DNA of 64,000 nt, from the NCBI GenBank assembly GCA_031841125.1, contig JAJSSI010000011.1:620001-684000 (forward strand), in the 5' to 3' direction. Shown one piece after another: positions 1 through 10,211 of the stretch. Below the pieces are notes generated by a model. It made no database searches. It saw nothing but the letters and a program-made list of their open reading frames with translations, and was not told the origin of the DNA. The stretch is from Acanthococcus lagerstroemiae. Its lineage: Eukaryota > Arthropoda > Insecta > Hemiptera > Eriococcidae. How positions within the stretch are numbered: position 1 is the first letter of the stretch; each line of letters starts with the position of its first letter. The position numbers and the translations under genes were made by a program.

Positions 1-596
1 CCTCTTTGGTGATATAGCCATACTTTTTTAGTACTTCTAAGACCTTAACGATAATATCTTTTCCTTCCTGCCGATGAAACCAAGGGGCTTTAATTTCATT
101 GTAGATACCAATATTTTCCCCTGTTGATTTATTCAAACCTTGTATAAATTCAATTCCTTCTTGGAAGGTATGGATATGGGAATTTGATTTTCCCATTGGA
201 AAACGACCGGGATATTTTTGAATCTTTTCACCATTGATAATATCAAAGCCTTCCGTGAATTGGAGTGACTTAATTTCTGGCAGAGTAAAGGTCAATTGCA
301 TAATAACGACCATCTTTACGCAGGCGATCAGCAAAACGCTCCGCAACATCCGATACGCGATCTAAGTAGTGATCATGCAGCAAGACCAACTCGTTGTCTT
401 TTGTCATTACCATATCTTGTTCGAGGAAATCAGCTCCCTGAGCATAAGACATGGCTTTTGCCGGGAGCGTATGTTCCGGTAGATATTTACTCGCTCCTCG
501 GTGAGCGATAATCACTTTTTCGTTAGATTGCGCGATTATTGACATAGACATGGCAAAAAACATACCTGCAAGCAGGTTAATTAATTTCATATTCAT
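1..596 (-). pseudogene. glpQ: Glycerophosphodiester phosphodiesterase, frameshifted and cut by window edge
   Basis: GlpQ hydrolyses glycerophosphodiesters to glycerol 3-phosphate and an alcohol, normally in the periplasm. The start at 596 gives a signal peptide ending about SIIAQ, then the family opening IIAHRGASKYLPEHTL with the catalytic His-Arg and EQDMVMTKDNELVLLHD. After AIDLY (about 288-295) the frame is lost, apparently by one extra C in the coding strand, and the first frame stops at 270. The second frame then continues cleanly (TLPEIKSLQFTEGFD, NIGIYNEIKAPWFH, VLKKYGYITKE) to base 1. Only the first half is in the window. From memory of the family it looks closest to the enterobacterial/Pasteurellaceae type. 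It sits next to a broken glpT in the same orientation, so the pair was probably a glycerophosphodiester scavenging unit. Confidence 0.88.
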
Positions 597-708
597 TGGT
601 TATTTATCTCTCGTTATAGTAAAAAAACACTCCAGTAGCCAATACTCATAGCATATTTTTTAACTGAGCCTATCATATTTATAACATAAGTTTAGTCGCG
701 TTGTCAAA

Positions 709-2031
709 CTAGTTTATAATTTTTTCGCTGATCATCACGATAAAAAGCAGAATCAAAGAGAGTAAGCCACCGCCAATCATCACCATAAAACCGCCGTTCC
801 AACCAAACAGATCGACGGTATAACCTACAACGGCGCTTGCCGCGATAGAGCCGCAAAGGTAGCCAAACAAGCCGGTAGCTGTGCCTGCCGATTTTTCGGC
901 ACCAACTCAAGGGCGTGTAAACCAATCAGCATTACAGGGCCGTAAATCAAAAAGCCGATGATTAGCATGCACGCCATATCAATATGAGGATTACCCGGTG
1001 AATTTAACCAAAAGACAATAGTCGCCATTGTTACTAAAATCATAAAGAAAACTCCGGTTGTGCCGCGATTACCTCTGAAAACTTTATCTGACATCCACCC
1101 GCAAAGCAGCGTGCCCGGGATACCCGGCATATTCATATAAAAAATAATCCCACGAGGATTTTTTCATTGCAAAGTGTTTAAAATCAAGGATATAAGTAGA
1201 CAACCAGTCAAGCACTCCATAGCGCATTAAGTAAACAAAAACATTCGCAAAAGCGATCATCCACAGAAGTTTATTAGGCAGGACATACTGCCTAAAGATC
1301 TGTTTTTCGCTTAATTCTTGTCTGATTTATCTGTGTAATCGGGCGGATAATCATTTTTATACTCTTCAATAGAAGGCAAGCGGCATGATTGGGGGGGTTA
1401 TCGCGCATTAATATGAAAGCAACGATAGCGATCAAAATAGCTGCAAAAGCAGGCATGTAAAACTCGGCTTTCCAGTTAAGAAACATGACATACCCAACAT
1501 AAACAATAACGGGGGAATTTCACCACCCATGTTGTGAGCGCAGTTCCAGATAGAAACAATCCTATCAAGTTCTTTTTGTGACCACCAATAATGCACCATG
1601 GTTCGTCCGCAAGGAGGCCAACCCATTCCCTGAAACCATCTGCAGAGAAATAACAGAACGAACATTATTATAATGCTTGAAGTTGCTCAGGGAGCAACCC
1701 CCATAATGGGCATTACCGCCGAGGCTAATATAAGACCGGCAGGCAGAAAAACCCTTGGGTTTGAGCGCTCAGAAACCAAACCCATGATAAATTTTGAAAA
1801 ACCGTAAGCAATAGAAATGCTGGAGAGCGCAAAACCAAGATCGCCTTTAGAAAAGCCTTGTTCAACCAAATAGGGTATAGCCAGCACAAAGTTTTTTTCT
1901 CACCAGATAGTAAGCGGCATAACCGAAAAATATCCCAAAGAAAATTTGCCATCGCAACCGACGATAAAACGGGTCAATTTCTTTAGTGGGTATTCTTTTT
2001 TGTGTGGCGCTGGTTTAAAGATATTCAACAT
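709..2031 (-). pseudogene. glpT: Glycerol-3-phosphate:phosphate antiporter, multiply frameshifted
   Basis: GlpT is a 12-helix major-facilitator antiporter exchanging external glycerol 3-phosphate for phosphate. The reading starts at 2031 ([15 protein letters not shown]) and ends [14 protein letters not shown] at 709, about 441 codons against about 452 in E. coli, so the whole gene is present. It is broken in several frames: a stop after PLTIW, then [18 protein letters not shown] and [12 protein letters not shown], then [18 protein letters not shown], then [15 protein letters not shown], and finally [18 protein letters not shown] and [14 protein letters not shown]. Similarity to enterobacterial GlpT is very high by eye. 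With glpQ it suggests an imported glycerophosphate uptake pair that later decayed. Confidence 0.92.
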
Positions 2032-2145
2032 AACTATATATCGGCGCAAAAATTTTTATACCAACTATAGTTACCCTCTGTATTTAAATCAGATATTTAT
2101 GGAAGCGACCAGGAGAAATAAAAGCGGTCTGCGAATTGAGGAATA

Positions 2146-2444
2146 ATGAATGATACCCGCTCAATCAAACTCTCAGATGAAAAGAGGATTATCTTAACTG
2201 ACTCTAACTTAGAAATACATAAAAATTCTATCGAGATCAACTACTGCTGAATAAAAGAATCTTAGCGGGGATAGAGGAACATGCTGAACGTTTAAGTGAA
2301 TTATATAAAAAATTTGAAAAAACAATTTCTGATCTTTATAAAAATGGTATAAAAATCCCCGGAAGAGAGAATAGCGAGCCTACATTTGAAGGAAAAATGG
2401 AATTTTTAGCTCATCTGAGAAAAGAAGTAAATAGTTTTTTATGA
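2146..2444 (+). pseudogene. Decayed unknown gene, charged helical protein (5' part)
   Basis: The ATG at 2146 opens a 34-codon frame that stops at 2250 (ends IEINYC). A second frame carries on directly with LLNKRILAGIEEHAERLSEL and a Lys/Glu-rich, probably coiled-coil stretch until a stop at 2444. I do not recognise the family. The following small ORFs on the same strand have the same Lys/Glu-rich composition, so they may be pieces of one larger gene. No catalytic motif or signal peptide is visible. Confidence 0.35.
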
Positions 2445-2538
2445 TTCGAGTTTAATCAGGGTAGTGAACTGGGGGATTTAAAAGACAAACTTCATAAGAG
2501 TAAGACCACTAAATTATGGGGATTTTATTTATAAGCCC

Positions 2539-2799
2539 TTGAAAATAATGAAAGAGCTTAAGAATTCCGGACTTCTGCCCGAGGATAAGGATAAAGCAAG
2601 GGAAAAAATTCTTCATTTGAAGATCAAACGAGGAAAAAAATCGCTATTCGATTCGATCTCAGATCTTGAGGAAAATGTAATGAATGATAGAGTTGGAAAA
2701 GTTAATATCAAAGCTAGCAATCTGTCAGGAAAATTAAAAGAGGATGTAGTTTTAATGCAAGATGATTTTAATAAACTACTACAAGACCTAAAAAAGTGA
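2539..2799 (+). CDS. Small hypothetical protein or gene fragment
   Basis: An 86-codon frame opening with TTG (an ATG lies at 2548), very rich in Lys, Glu and Asp and predicted helical (KKSLFDSISDLEENVMNDRV). I do not recognise it. It directly follows a decayed stretch in the same orientation, so it may be an internal piece of a longer broken gene. The next ORF overlaps its stop by four bases (GTGA). Confidence 0.3.
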   Translation: MKIMKELKNSGLLPEDKDKAREKILHLKIKRGKKSLFDSISDLEENVMNDRVGKVNIKASNLSGKLKEDVVLMQDDFNKLLQDLKK

Positions 2800-2999
2800 G
2801 AAAAAATTATGATACTAAAGAAGTAGAGGAAAATATCATGAAAAGTTTGATAGATAAAAAGAACCAAAACTTGGCTATCTCCGCAATGCAAAATCCTAAA
2901 GTAAGTTTTTTAAAAGGAATTAAGGAGGCACTTACAAAGAAATCCCAGAAAAAAAGCATCAAACAGGATTTCTTGATAGGTTTTATTTTCCTTTGTTAG
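2796..2999 (+). CDS. Small hypothetical protein or gene fragment
   Basis: A 67-codon frame with a GTG start overlapping the previous stop. The first 50 residues are Lys-rich and helical (SFLKGIKEALTKKSQKKSIK), and the end is hydrophobic (FLIGFIFLC). No family is recognised. Its overlap with the upstream ORF and similar composition suggest the two were one gene or a coupled pair. Confidence 0.28.
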   Translation: MRKNYDTKEVEENIMKSLIDKKNQNLAISAMQNPKVSFLKGIKEALTKKSQKKSIKQDFLIGFIFLC

Positions 3000-3085
3000 T
3001 TTCATCAACAGCAAACCATACCGTCAATATTTATTAACACTTAACGAAGTTAACACTTTTACAATCTACAAACAAATCATTACCA

Positions 3086-3261
3086 ATGAAAAAAAATCCA
3101 CTTTATGCCGTGGAAAGAATAACAAATTTATTCGGAAAAATTAAAGATCTCACAAATAATAAGTCTTCATCACTTAAGAAGGTTTATTTTCGCAAGAAAT
3201 GTTAAAAGAGATAAGTCAGTTAGCTTCCGCGACTAAAAGCAAATTAAAAAAAATTCACTAA
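3086..3261 (+). pseudogene. Short unknown ORF, frameshifted, cut at an IS border
   Basis: The ATG at 3086 gives MKKNPLYAVERITNLFGKIK and then loses frame near the Lys-Lys pair at about 3180. The alternative frame EGLFSQEMLKEISQLASATK ends at a TAA that lies inside the left end of the IS5-like remnant. No family is recognised. The composition resembles the three ORFs upstream. Confidence 0.3.
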
Positions 3262-4155
3262 ACCTCTTGCAAAACCACTTATCGAGTCATTTTCAATTGT
3301 AAATTCCGGCTATTAAATTGAACTTTTCTCTAAAACGCTTTCGTCGATTCCTGTATCTATCGGCAATAATTCTGAACCTCTTGAGAAGCCCGATTACGTT
3401 TTCAATCACCATTCTTTTACTTGAAAGCTCTTGATTCTCTGTTTTCTTTTCTTTGTTTAATGGATTCTTTTTCCTCTTTCTATGCAGCATAGAGAGCATT
3501 CCCATGGCTTTTTTTGTAAGCCTCTGTAACCTGCTCGGATAAAACTTTTATCTCTCCTATATAATGTGAACCTTTGATTCCTTGAAAAGCCCAAAATCAT
3601 GTCTTTTACCCTTCGAAAAAGACGTACATATTATTTTTCTACTATCTTCTCCCAGGCAATGCAAAATCAGGATGTTTTACCAATGTATCTTCTATCCATC
3701 GAATGTTGTGCGATAATAGGCGCTTTCGCTTATTCGTTAGTCTTGTGCAATATGAAAAAATAGGTCTGGTATTCGAGCAAATATTCTAACGCCATCGGCA
3801 AACGATCTTCCATGCTTAATTTATTCGGTTTACCCACCCTGTGACTTCTTTTTAGACTCTGACTCCAGTTAAGATTTTCACCTTACTTTTGAATGTTTTT
3901 CGTTTTATCCATGTTAATCACCGAAATTCTTCCTCCTTCAGTTCATTTGTCTTTTCATATTTCATTCCCCTATTGTTCCAGCACTTTCTCAGATATTATA
4001 ACTTTTTTCCCGATATGCAAGAAAAAGGTCTAGTGATAGTTCACACTGTCGAGGGATATTTGTAGGCTTTTGCTCTTAGCCTTTCAAAGTCGCTCACAAG
4101 AGATATGTCTTTATCTGATGTTTTCATTATCTTGCGTATTTATGTTGCAAGAGTT
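3260..4155 (-). mobile_element. IS5-family insertion sequence remnant
   Basis: About 0.9 kb bounded by imperfect terminal inverted repeats: AAACCTCTTGCAAAA at about 3260-3274 and, on the other strand, AAACTCTTGCAACAT ending at about 4155 (one-base offset). It encloses a decayed transposase on the minus strand. The size fits short IS5-group elements. No clear target duplication is visible, so the borders are approximate. Confidence 0.6.
3293..4130 (-). pseudogene. IS5-family DDE transposase, decayed
   Basis: The C-terminus is the best preserved part. It contains ELSSKRMVIENVIGLLKRFR and ending DRYRNRRKRFREKFNLIAGI, the hallmark end of IS5-type (DDE_Tnp_4) transposases including the catalytic Glu of the final motif. 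Upstream on the minus strand, scraps with the expected order (SLVSDFERLRAKAYKYPSTV, VTGWVNRIKHGRSFADGVR, SFSKGKRHDFGLFKESRF) are separated by stops and frameshifts. The enzyme cannot be made as a single chain. Confidence 0.72.
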
Positions 4156-4802
4156 TACATAGCTCTCTTGTTTTTCTTCTTGCGTATTTTCAATACCCCT
4201 TTTGCTTGATCATATAGCGAAAAGGCAGGTTCATCCCTGAGTGATCCCTACTATGGTATGATATCTTTAAAATATTATAGAATCCGCGGCATAAAGCCAT
4301 AAATGATGATTTACCTGCCATGCCATTGAAGAAACTTTTGAAAAGCTGCTTTTTTTTCTAATCCCCATAGATAGATTAGGCGCTTTTAAGGCTCATCAAC
4401 CCCACCCATCCGGTGTAAAAGTTCCCGGTCAGAGAAGAGGTATACCTCAAAAAACTTCAAAGCAAGTGAACCCTGCCTTTACAAAACCTGAGATAGATAA
4501 AAGAAGGGTTTCTCTTGCCACAAATATAAAAAGAAACTACCGCCATTTGTTAATACTATGTTTACAAAACAAATACGCATAGAATTGCGTAAGCTTTTAT
4601 GTGCGGTACTTTTGAGAAGAAATCCATAATGATTTAATTTATACTTTATCAGTATTTTTTACAATTCTTTAAAATGATATATTTGTTCCCTATCTTATAA
4701 AGATAACCACGCCGGAGCATAAGGACTCGCTATCACTGAATTCTTCTGACGACATCATTCACTTTTTTAGTTTGCTATTTAATATGCCTTGGATTTTTTA
4801 GC
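4156..4802. other. Gene-poor stretch, no feature recognised
   Basis: About 650 bases with only short, broken frames. One plus-strand frame near 4370-4560 (HPSGVKVPGQRRGIPQ) cannot be assigned. No RNA gene, clear promoter box or repeat is evident. Confidence 0.5.
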
Positions 4803-5573
4803 ATGTTATTTGGCAGATTCCATTCTTTTTTATCACTTATATTATTTTTACTTACAAAAAATTACATTTTAACCTTGTTATTTGTAGGTTTAGGCGCTTT
4901 TTTAGGCTGGTTTTTTAAAGATAAACTTTACCCGCCTTTTACTTACAAAATCATACTTAGAACTAACCTTGAAAGAGCTCCTTCTCTTTATAGCACTATA
5001 GAAGACTGGAATAACAGAGAAAGTCTGGCTTCAAATGAAGAAAATATCTCCGGTTTGGAGCTTTGCCCCGTGAAATCACAGGCTAATATGATGTATCTTT
5101 ATTATACTAGCGTTAAAGGTAAAGATGCCTCTTTTTCTTTAGACAAATTGATAATCAATTTAGATAGATTGCCTATCAAGTATAAAGATTTTTCAAAAAA
5201 AGTTGATCCGGTTAATTTTAAAGATCATGTATTGATGATATATATCCAACAACCTTTAATCAATGAGCAGAATTTTCAGAAAACGCTCATTGAGAGACTA
5301 AATCAGGGCAGTGTTCTATCGCAAAAGAACGATATCAAAAAAATATTATAAAATTTGAGAAAAAAATCCCTTGAAGAAGAGATTGTTTTTTTTAAAAAAC
5401 TACTTAGATTATCAGAAAGCTCCGAAAAAAATCTTAAAGAAAAAGGTCTGGACTCCATACAAAATAATCATGTTACCATATCTTTTTTGTATCAGAAAGC
5501 CACTGATAATCTTGTAGCTATAAATAATGAGATATTTTATGTTTATTATTCTATGAGCCTATTTCTGATTTAA
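4803..5573 (+). pseudogene. Membrane-anchored protein with an in-frame stop
   Basis: The first 182 codons contain two closely spaced hydrophobic segments (about residues 8-19 and 23-38), then a soluble region opening KLYPPFTYKIILRTNLERAP. A TAA at 5349-5351 interrupts the frame. The same frame resumes two codons later and runs 70 more codons to 5573 with a helical, Glu/Lys-rich part (LEEEIVFFKKLLRLSES), giving about 256 codons in all. The layout of an N-terminal membrane segment followed by a soluble domain and a helical tail recalls chain-length-determinant-like proteins of Bacteroidota, but this is a guess. A single nonsense mutation is the simplest reading. Confidence 0.5.
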
Positions 5574-5709
5574 GATTGACACGAAATAAAACCCATGATC
5601 TCTTTAGAGGAATAAAACAATGAGTACTTACATCTTTACTTTTTCTAACAGCCGCTCTATTGTTTCATCGTTTTTTTATTTCTAAAAAATATTTTTAGAG
5701 AAAAATGAA

Positions 5710-7758
5710 TTAACCTATAGAGATTCCATTTTCTACTTTTTCTTCCGGGCTTACAAACACGAGTTTCTTATCGGAATTCTCGGCCATCAATAGCATGCCG
5801 TTGCTTTCAATTCCCCGGATTTTACGCGGTGTGAGATTCGCTACTACGGTTACTTGTTTTCCGATAATTTCTCGGGCGGAAAAGCTCTCGGCAATACCTG
5901 ATACAATGGTACGCACCTGAGCTCCCGTATCTACCTGAAGCTTGAGCAGTCGGTCGGCTTGAGCTATTTTTTCAGCTTCTATTATAGTGCCTGTACAGAG
6001 CTTAATTCTTGAAAAATCTTCAAATCTGACGTAAGAAGATCTCTCTTGATCGGAATAATTTTTTTCTGAATCAACAGAGTCTTTTATCAGTTTTTTTCGT
6101 TGTTTATCAATAGTATGGTTTTCAATTTTTTCAAATAATAGGCCTGTTTTCCCCAGTAGATGTCCGGGTTTTAATAGTTCCATATCTTGTAAATTATCCC
6201 ATGAAATAGGAGAAATTTTGAGCATCTTCATTAGTTTTTCAGAGGTTTTGGGTAACAGAGGCCCGGATAGGTGGGTAAGCATTCCGGCGATTTGTAAGGA
6301 TACATATATCACAGTTGGTGTTCGCTCAGGATTTTGGTCATGCGTTTTCCATGGCGCTTGATCGGCCAGATATTTATTGCCCATTCGAGCGATTTTCATG
6401 AACTCGTTCAAAGCTTCTCGAAACCTGTAAGCTTCGATTAAATCTCCTATGCGCTTAGGAAATTTTTGCAATTCTTTAAGTTTTTGACGATCGTTTTCCG
6501 TAAATATTTCAGGTACGGGTACTTTTTTAGAGAAATATTTTTCGGTGAGCACACTGATGCGATTGATGAAATTCCCCAAGATTCCGACCAATTCGGAATT
6601 GTTGTGTTCTTGGAAGTCTTTCCAGCTGAAATTATTATCTTTATTTTCAGGCATATTAGCAGTCAATACATATCGAAGGACATCTTCCTGACCGGGAAAA
6701 TCCTCCAGATAGTCATGCAGCCATACCGCCCAGTTTTTTGAGGTGGAAATTTTTTCGTTTTCCAGATTTAGGAACTCGTTGGCAGGAATGTTTTTGGGAA
6801 GTATATAATCACCATGCGCTTTGAGCATGACGGGAAAAATAATGCAATGAAATACAATATTGTCCTTTCCGATAAAGTGAATTAAGGAGGTGTCTTTATC
6901 TTTCCAGTAGGGTTCCCAATTTTTTCCCTGGATTTCAGCCCATTCGATAGTGGAAGAAATATAGCCTATAGGCGCGTCAAACCATACATATAAAACTTTA
7001 CCTTCAGCGCCTTTAACCGGAACGGGAATGCCCCATTCCAGATCGCGAGTGACCGCACGAGGTTTTAATCCTTCATCAAGCCAAGATTTGGCTTGTCCAT
7101 ATACATTGGTTTTCCAGTCTATTTTATGTTCCGTCAGAATCCATTGCTTAAGAAAGTCTTCATAGCGATCCAATGGCAAATACCAATGCTTGGTATCCTT
7201 AAGTACAGGCCGGTTGCCACTGAGCGCTGATCGCGGCTCGATAAGTTCTTTGGGGCTAAGTGTGCTGCCGCATTTTTCACACTGATCTCCGTAGGCATTC
7301 GGATTTTGGCAACTCGGGCAAGTTCCCGATATGTACCTGTCGGCCAGAAACTCAGAAGCTTTCTCATCATAATATTGCTGGGAAATCTCCTCGATGAAAA
7401 CTTTTTCCTGGTAGAGCTTTTTAAAAAAATCGCTGGCCGTTCGGTGATGTGTGGGAGATGAGGTTCTTGAATAATGATCGAAAGAGATGCCAAATTTTTC
7501 GAAACTCTCCTTGATCATAAAATGATATTTGTCCACTACCTCCTGGGGGCTGATTACCTCTTTTTTGGCGCGCAAGGTAATGGGCACGCCGTGTTCATCA
7601 GAGCCGCAGATAAATACCACCTCTTTTTTTTTAGCGCGGAGATAACGTACAAAAATATCTGCCAGTATATAAACTCCTGCCAGATGTCCAATATGGACCG
7701 GGCCATTGGCATAGGGAAGGGCGGCGGTAACAGTATAGCGCTTAGCTTTGTTTTTCAT
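5710..7758 (-). CDS. metG: Methionyl-tRNA synthetase with C-terminal tRNA-binding domain
   Basis: Charges tRNA-Met in the cytosol using ATP. The 682 residues show the class I HIGH motif at 22-25, a zinc knuckle with Cys 147, 150, 160 and 163, and the KMSKS-equivalent KISTSKN at 336-342. The C-terminal 110 residues (from about 573, FEDFSRIKLCTGTIIEAEKI) form the Arc1p/EMAP-II-like tRNA-binding domain that promotes dimerisation. The length is normal for the long form found in Bacteroidota. A TAnnTTTG box lies 24 bases upstream of the ATG. The frame is intact although it is flanked by decayed genes. Confidence 0.97.
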   Translation of the reverse strand: MKNKAKRYTVTAALPYANGPVHIGHLAGVYILADIFVRYLRAKKKEVVFICGSDEHGVPITLRAKKEVISPQEVVDKYHFMIKESFEKFGISFDHYSRTSSPTHHRTASDFFKKLYQEKVFIEEISQQYYDEKASEFLADRYISGTCPSCQNPNAYGDQCEKCGSTLSPKELIEPRSALSGNRPVLKDTKHWYLPLDRYEDFLKQWILTEHKIDWKTNVYGQAKSWLDEGLKPRAVTRDLEWGIPVPVKGAEGKVLYVWFDAPIGYISSTIEWAEIQGKNWEPYWKDKDTSLIHFIGKDNIVFHCIIFPVMLKAHGDYILPKNIPANEFLNLENEKISTSKNWAVWLHDYLEDFPGQEDVLRYVLTANMPENKDNNFSWKDFQEHNNSELVGILGNFINRISVLTEKYFSKKVPVPEIFTENDRQKLKELQKFPKRIGDLIEAYRFREALNEFMKIARMGNKYLADQAPWKTHDQNPERTPTVIYVSLQIAGMLTHLSGPLLPKTSEKLMKMLKISPISWDNLQDMELLKPGHLLGKTGLLFEKIENHTIDKQRKKLIKDSVDSEKNYSDQERSSYVRFEDFSRIKLCTGTIIEAEKIAQADRLLKLQVDTGAQVRTIVSGIAESFSAREIIGKQVTVVANLTPRKIRGIESNGMLLMAENSDKKLVFVSPEEKVENGISIG

Positions 7759-7781
7759 GAAGGGATTAATTCATAAGCTCT

Positions 7782-7789
7782 CAAATTTA
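7782..7789 (-). promoter_or_regulatory. Candidate -7 box for metG
   Basis: TAAATTTG on the minus strand, an exact match to the Bacteroidota -7 consensus TAnnTTTG, with 23 bases between it and the metG ATG. No convincing -33 TTG is seen. Confidence 0.4.
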
Positions 7790-7878
7790 GTAAAACATTC
7801 TTATTGAAATAATTCACATGCCGCCTTATGCTTGCAATTCAATAATGACATAATTTTATACTATAAAAATCAACGTTT

Positions 7879-9439
7879 ATGCGCTATTTATTTACTCTTT
7901 TTTTCTTTCTTTTTCTCTTTTCGCTCAAATGCCCTTAAAGCGTCCTGCTCTGGTAGTGGGTATTGTTATCGATCAGATTCGGCAAGAATATCTTTATCGA
8001 TTTGAAAAGCGGTTTTCATCTGAAGGATTCAAACGTCTGATGACGAAAGGTTATACTTTTCACAATGCTCATTATGATTATGAGCCCACTTATACAGCTG
8101 TAGGTCCACGCCTCAATCTATACGGGCGCTGATCCTTCCTCACATGGCATCTTAGCCAATGATTGGTATGATCCGCTAAATCGTAAGGAGATCTATACTG
8201 CACAAAGGATAACAACTTATATGCTATAGGAAAGGGATCTAAGAAAGAGGGCGCTCATTCTCCCAGAAATCTCTTGACAAACACTATAGTGGATGAACTG
8301 AAGATGTTTACTGATTTTAAAGCTAAAGTTATCAGCGTTAGTCTGAAAAATCATGCCGCTATTTTGCCTGCGGGTCATTTCCCCGATGGGGTCTACTGAC
8401 TTTCAAAGTCAGGAAATTTCATCAATAGCAGTTTTTATATGAATCATTTATCCACCTGGGTAAAAGCTTTTAACGCTCAGCAGAGGCCTTTGCTTTATCT
8501 CTCCCGACAATGGAAGCCTATATTTGCTATTGATGAGAGCTATAATGCTCAAGATGCAAATATTTACAAAGAGTCTCCTTATCAAAAAGGATTCCCCTAT
8601 GCCTATGATCTTGGTGAATATTTAAAACAATACGGACCGCAAGCGATCAAGTAAGTATACTCCTTTTGGAAACGATCTTATAGCGGATTTTGCTAAAATG
8701 GCTATAGAAAATGAAAAGCTTGGTCAAAGGAATATAACGGACTTTTTGGCGGTAAGTTTTTCGGCTACCGATTATATCGGACATAAAACAGGGCCTCGCT
8801 CAGCGGAATTAGAAGGTACCTATATTCGTATGGACCCCACCTTAGCTCGTTTGTTAAAATTTCTCGATAAAAAAGTAGGATCTTCGAAATACTTACTTTT
8901 CTTAACGGCAGATCATGCAGTGACGGAAAATCCCTCGTTCATGAAAGACCATAAGTATGAAGTGGATCATTTTTCAGAGTCAAAACTTTGTCAGGCCATC
9001 AAAGCTTTTTCTAAAAAAAAACATACGATAAAGATCTTATAGAAAACTTCTCAAACCTTCAGATTTTTATCGATAAAGATTCTTCGTTAGCTGGCGCGGA
9101 AAAGGCTAAAGTGCTTGAGGCATTTAAAGATTTTACTCGTTATCAGAAAGGCGTAAAAACTGTGTATACTCAAAAAGATTTACAGAGAAGCGGCGATTTA
9201 TAATGGTATTGCTTAGACCGGGCGTTCTTTATTCCGAACATTTAAAAGATTCTACACATGGCTCTCGCTATACTTATGATACACATGTGCCTTTGATTTG
9301 GTATGGACATGGAATTCCTAAGGGAAACACTCATGAGAAGGTAAACATCTCTCAAATAGCGCCTACACTCTATCAAAAACTTCAAATTACTTTTCCCAAT
9401 GCCTCTTCTGCTGAGCTGCTTAAAATATTATTTCCTTAG
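7879..9439 (+). pseudogene. pafA: PafA-like alkaline phosphatase/phosphodiesterase, frameshifted
   Basis: The intact family consists of exported, metal-dependent phosphomonoesterases of the alkaline phosphatase superfamily in Bacteroidota. A signal peptide begins at the ATG at 7879 (MRYLFTLFFFLFLF), but the frame shifts in the T-rich tract. The mature part then starts at MPLKRPALVVGIVIDQIRQE. The nucleophile region YEPTYTAVG is present; the frame slips again right after it (about 8108) and continues GADPSSHGILANDWYDPLN. Later blocks include FLAVSFSATDYIGHKTGPRS and FLTADHAV (metal-ligand regions), and the end ENSTHGSRY-like DSTHGSRYTYDTHVPLIWYG stops at 9439. At least four breaks are needed to read it, so it is a pseudogene. 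Confidence 0.85.
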
Positions 9440-9441
9440 GG

Positions 9442-10206
9442 TCAAAACTGCATCTGCAGACCGACAGGACAATGATCTGAATGCCTGGCTTCAGGCAGGA
9501 TAAAAGCCTTTTGCATATATTCTTTTATCGGCTCGCTCACCATTTGATAGTCGATGCGCCAACCTTTATTTTTAGCTCGCGCGTTCGCCCTATAGCTCCA
9601 CCAGCTGTAATGGAAGGGCGCGCTGACAAAATGCCGAAAGCTATCTATAAAGCCCGAGTCGATAAATCGACTCATCCATTGGCGCTCAACAGGTAAAAAC
9701 CCTGAATTCTTAGCGTTTCTCATCGGATCATGAATATCTATGGCCTCATGACAAATATTATAGTCTCCGCAAATAATCAGTTTGGGATAATTTTTCTTGA
9801 GCTTTTGAATATAATTGTAAAAATCTTCCATGAATTGCAGTTTGAGGTCCAAACGAGCCTCCATATTTGAGCCTGAAGGAACATAAAGACTTATGACGGA
9901 GCAGTGTTCAAAATCTGTGCGCAATATGCGTCCTTCGCTATCCATATAGTCTATTCCTGCTCCATATTCCACATGCACAGGTGATTTTTTTGAAAGGATG
10001 GCCACACCGCTATATCCCTTCTTTTGTGCAGGGAACCAATGATGACAATAGCCTAAATCCTCAAAAGCCTTGGTCTCGATCTGAGAAATGTCCGCTTTGA
10101 TCTCTTGTAAACAAAGCACATCGGGTTGCGCCTTCTCTATCCAGATGGTCAAGCCTTTTTTAATCGCTGCGCGGATGCCGTTGATGTTGTAACTGATGAT
10201 TTTCAT
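9442..10206 (-). CDS. xth: Exodeoxyribonuclease III / AP endonuclease
   Basis: Xth-type enzymes cut 5' to abasic sites and degrade DNA 3'-5' in base-excision repair. The 254 residues start MKIISYNINGIRAAIKKGL and carry CLQEIKA with the metal-binding Glu (about 36), ISLYVPSGS, ICGDYNICHEAIDIHD and the terminal ARHSDHCPVGLQMQF with the catalytic Asp-His pair. Length is normal. It lies three bases from the convergent dead pafA-like gene. The DUF6909 gene lies directly upstream on the same strand with a five-base gap, so the two are probably co-transcribed. Confidence 0.95.
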   Translation of the reverse strand: MKIISYNINGIRAAIKKGLTIWIEKAQPDVLCLQEIKADISQIETKAFEDLGYCHHWFPAQKKGYSGVAILSKKSPVHVEYGAGIDYMDSEGRILRTDFEHCSVISLYVPSGSNMEARLDLKLQFMEDFYNYIQKLKKNYPKLIICGDYNICHEAIDIHDPMRNAKNSGFLPVERQWMSRFIDSGFIDSFRHFVSAPFHYSWWSYRANARAKNKGWRIDYQMVSEPIKEYMQKAFILPEARHSDHCPVGLQMQF

Positions 10207-10211
10207 AAGCT

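Noticed and set aside
4224..4319. 7-bp inverted pair GGCAGGT/ACCTGCC as ends of a small mobile repeat
   Set aside because: Short, with no extension of the match and no second copy noticed.
5682..5698. AT-rich palindrome CTAAAAAATATTTTTAG downstream of metG as a terminator
   Set aside because: Only A-T rich pairs with almost no loop, and no separate U-run; too weak to call.
7879..9439. Programmed frameshifting in the pafA-like gene
   Set aside because: Four or more separate breaks, including in the signal peptide, fit decay and not a programmed event.
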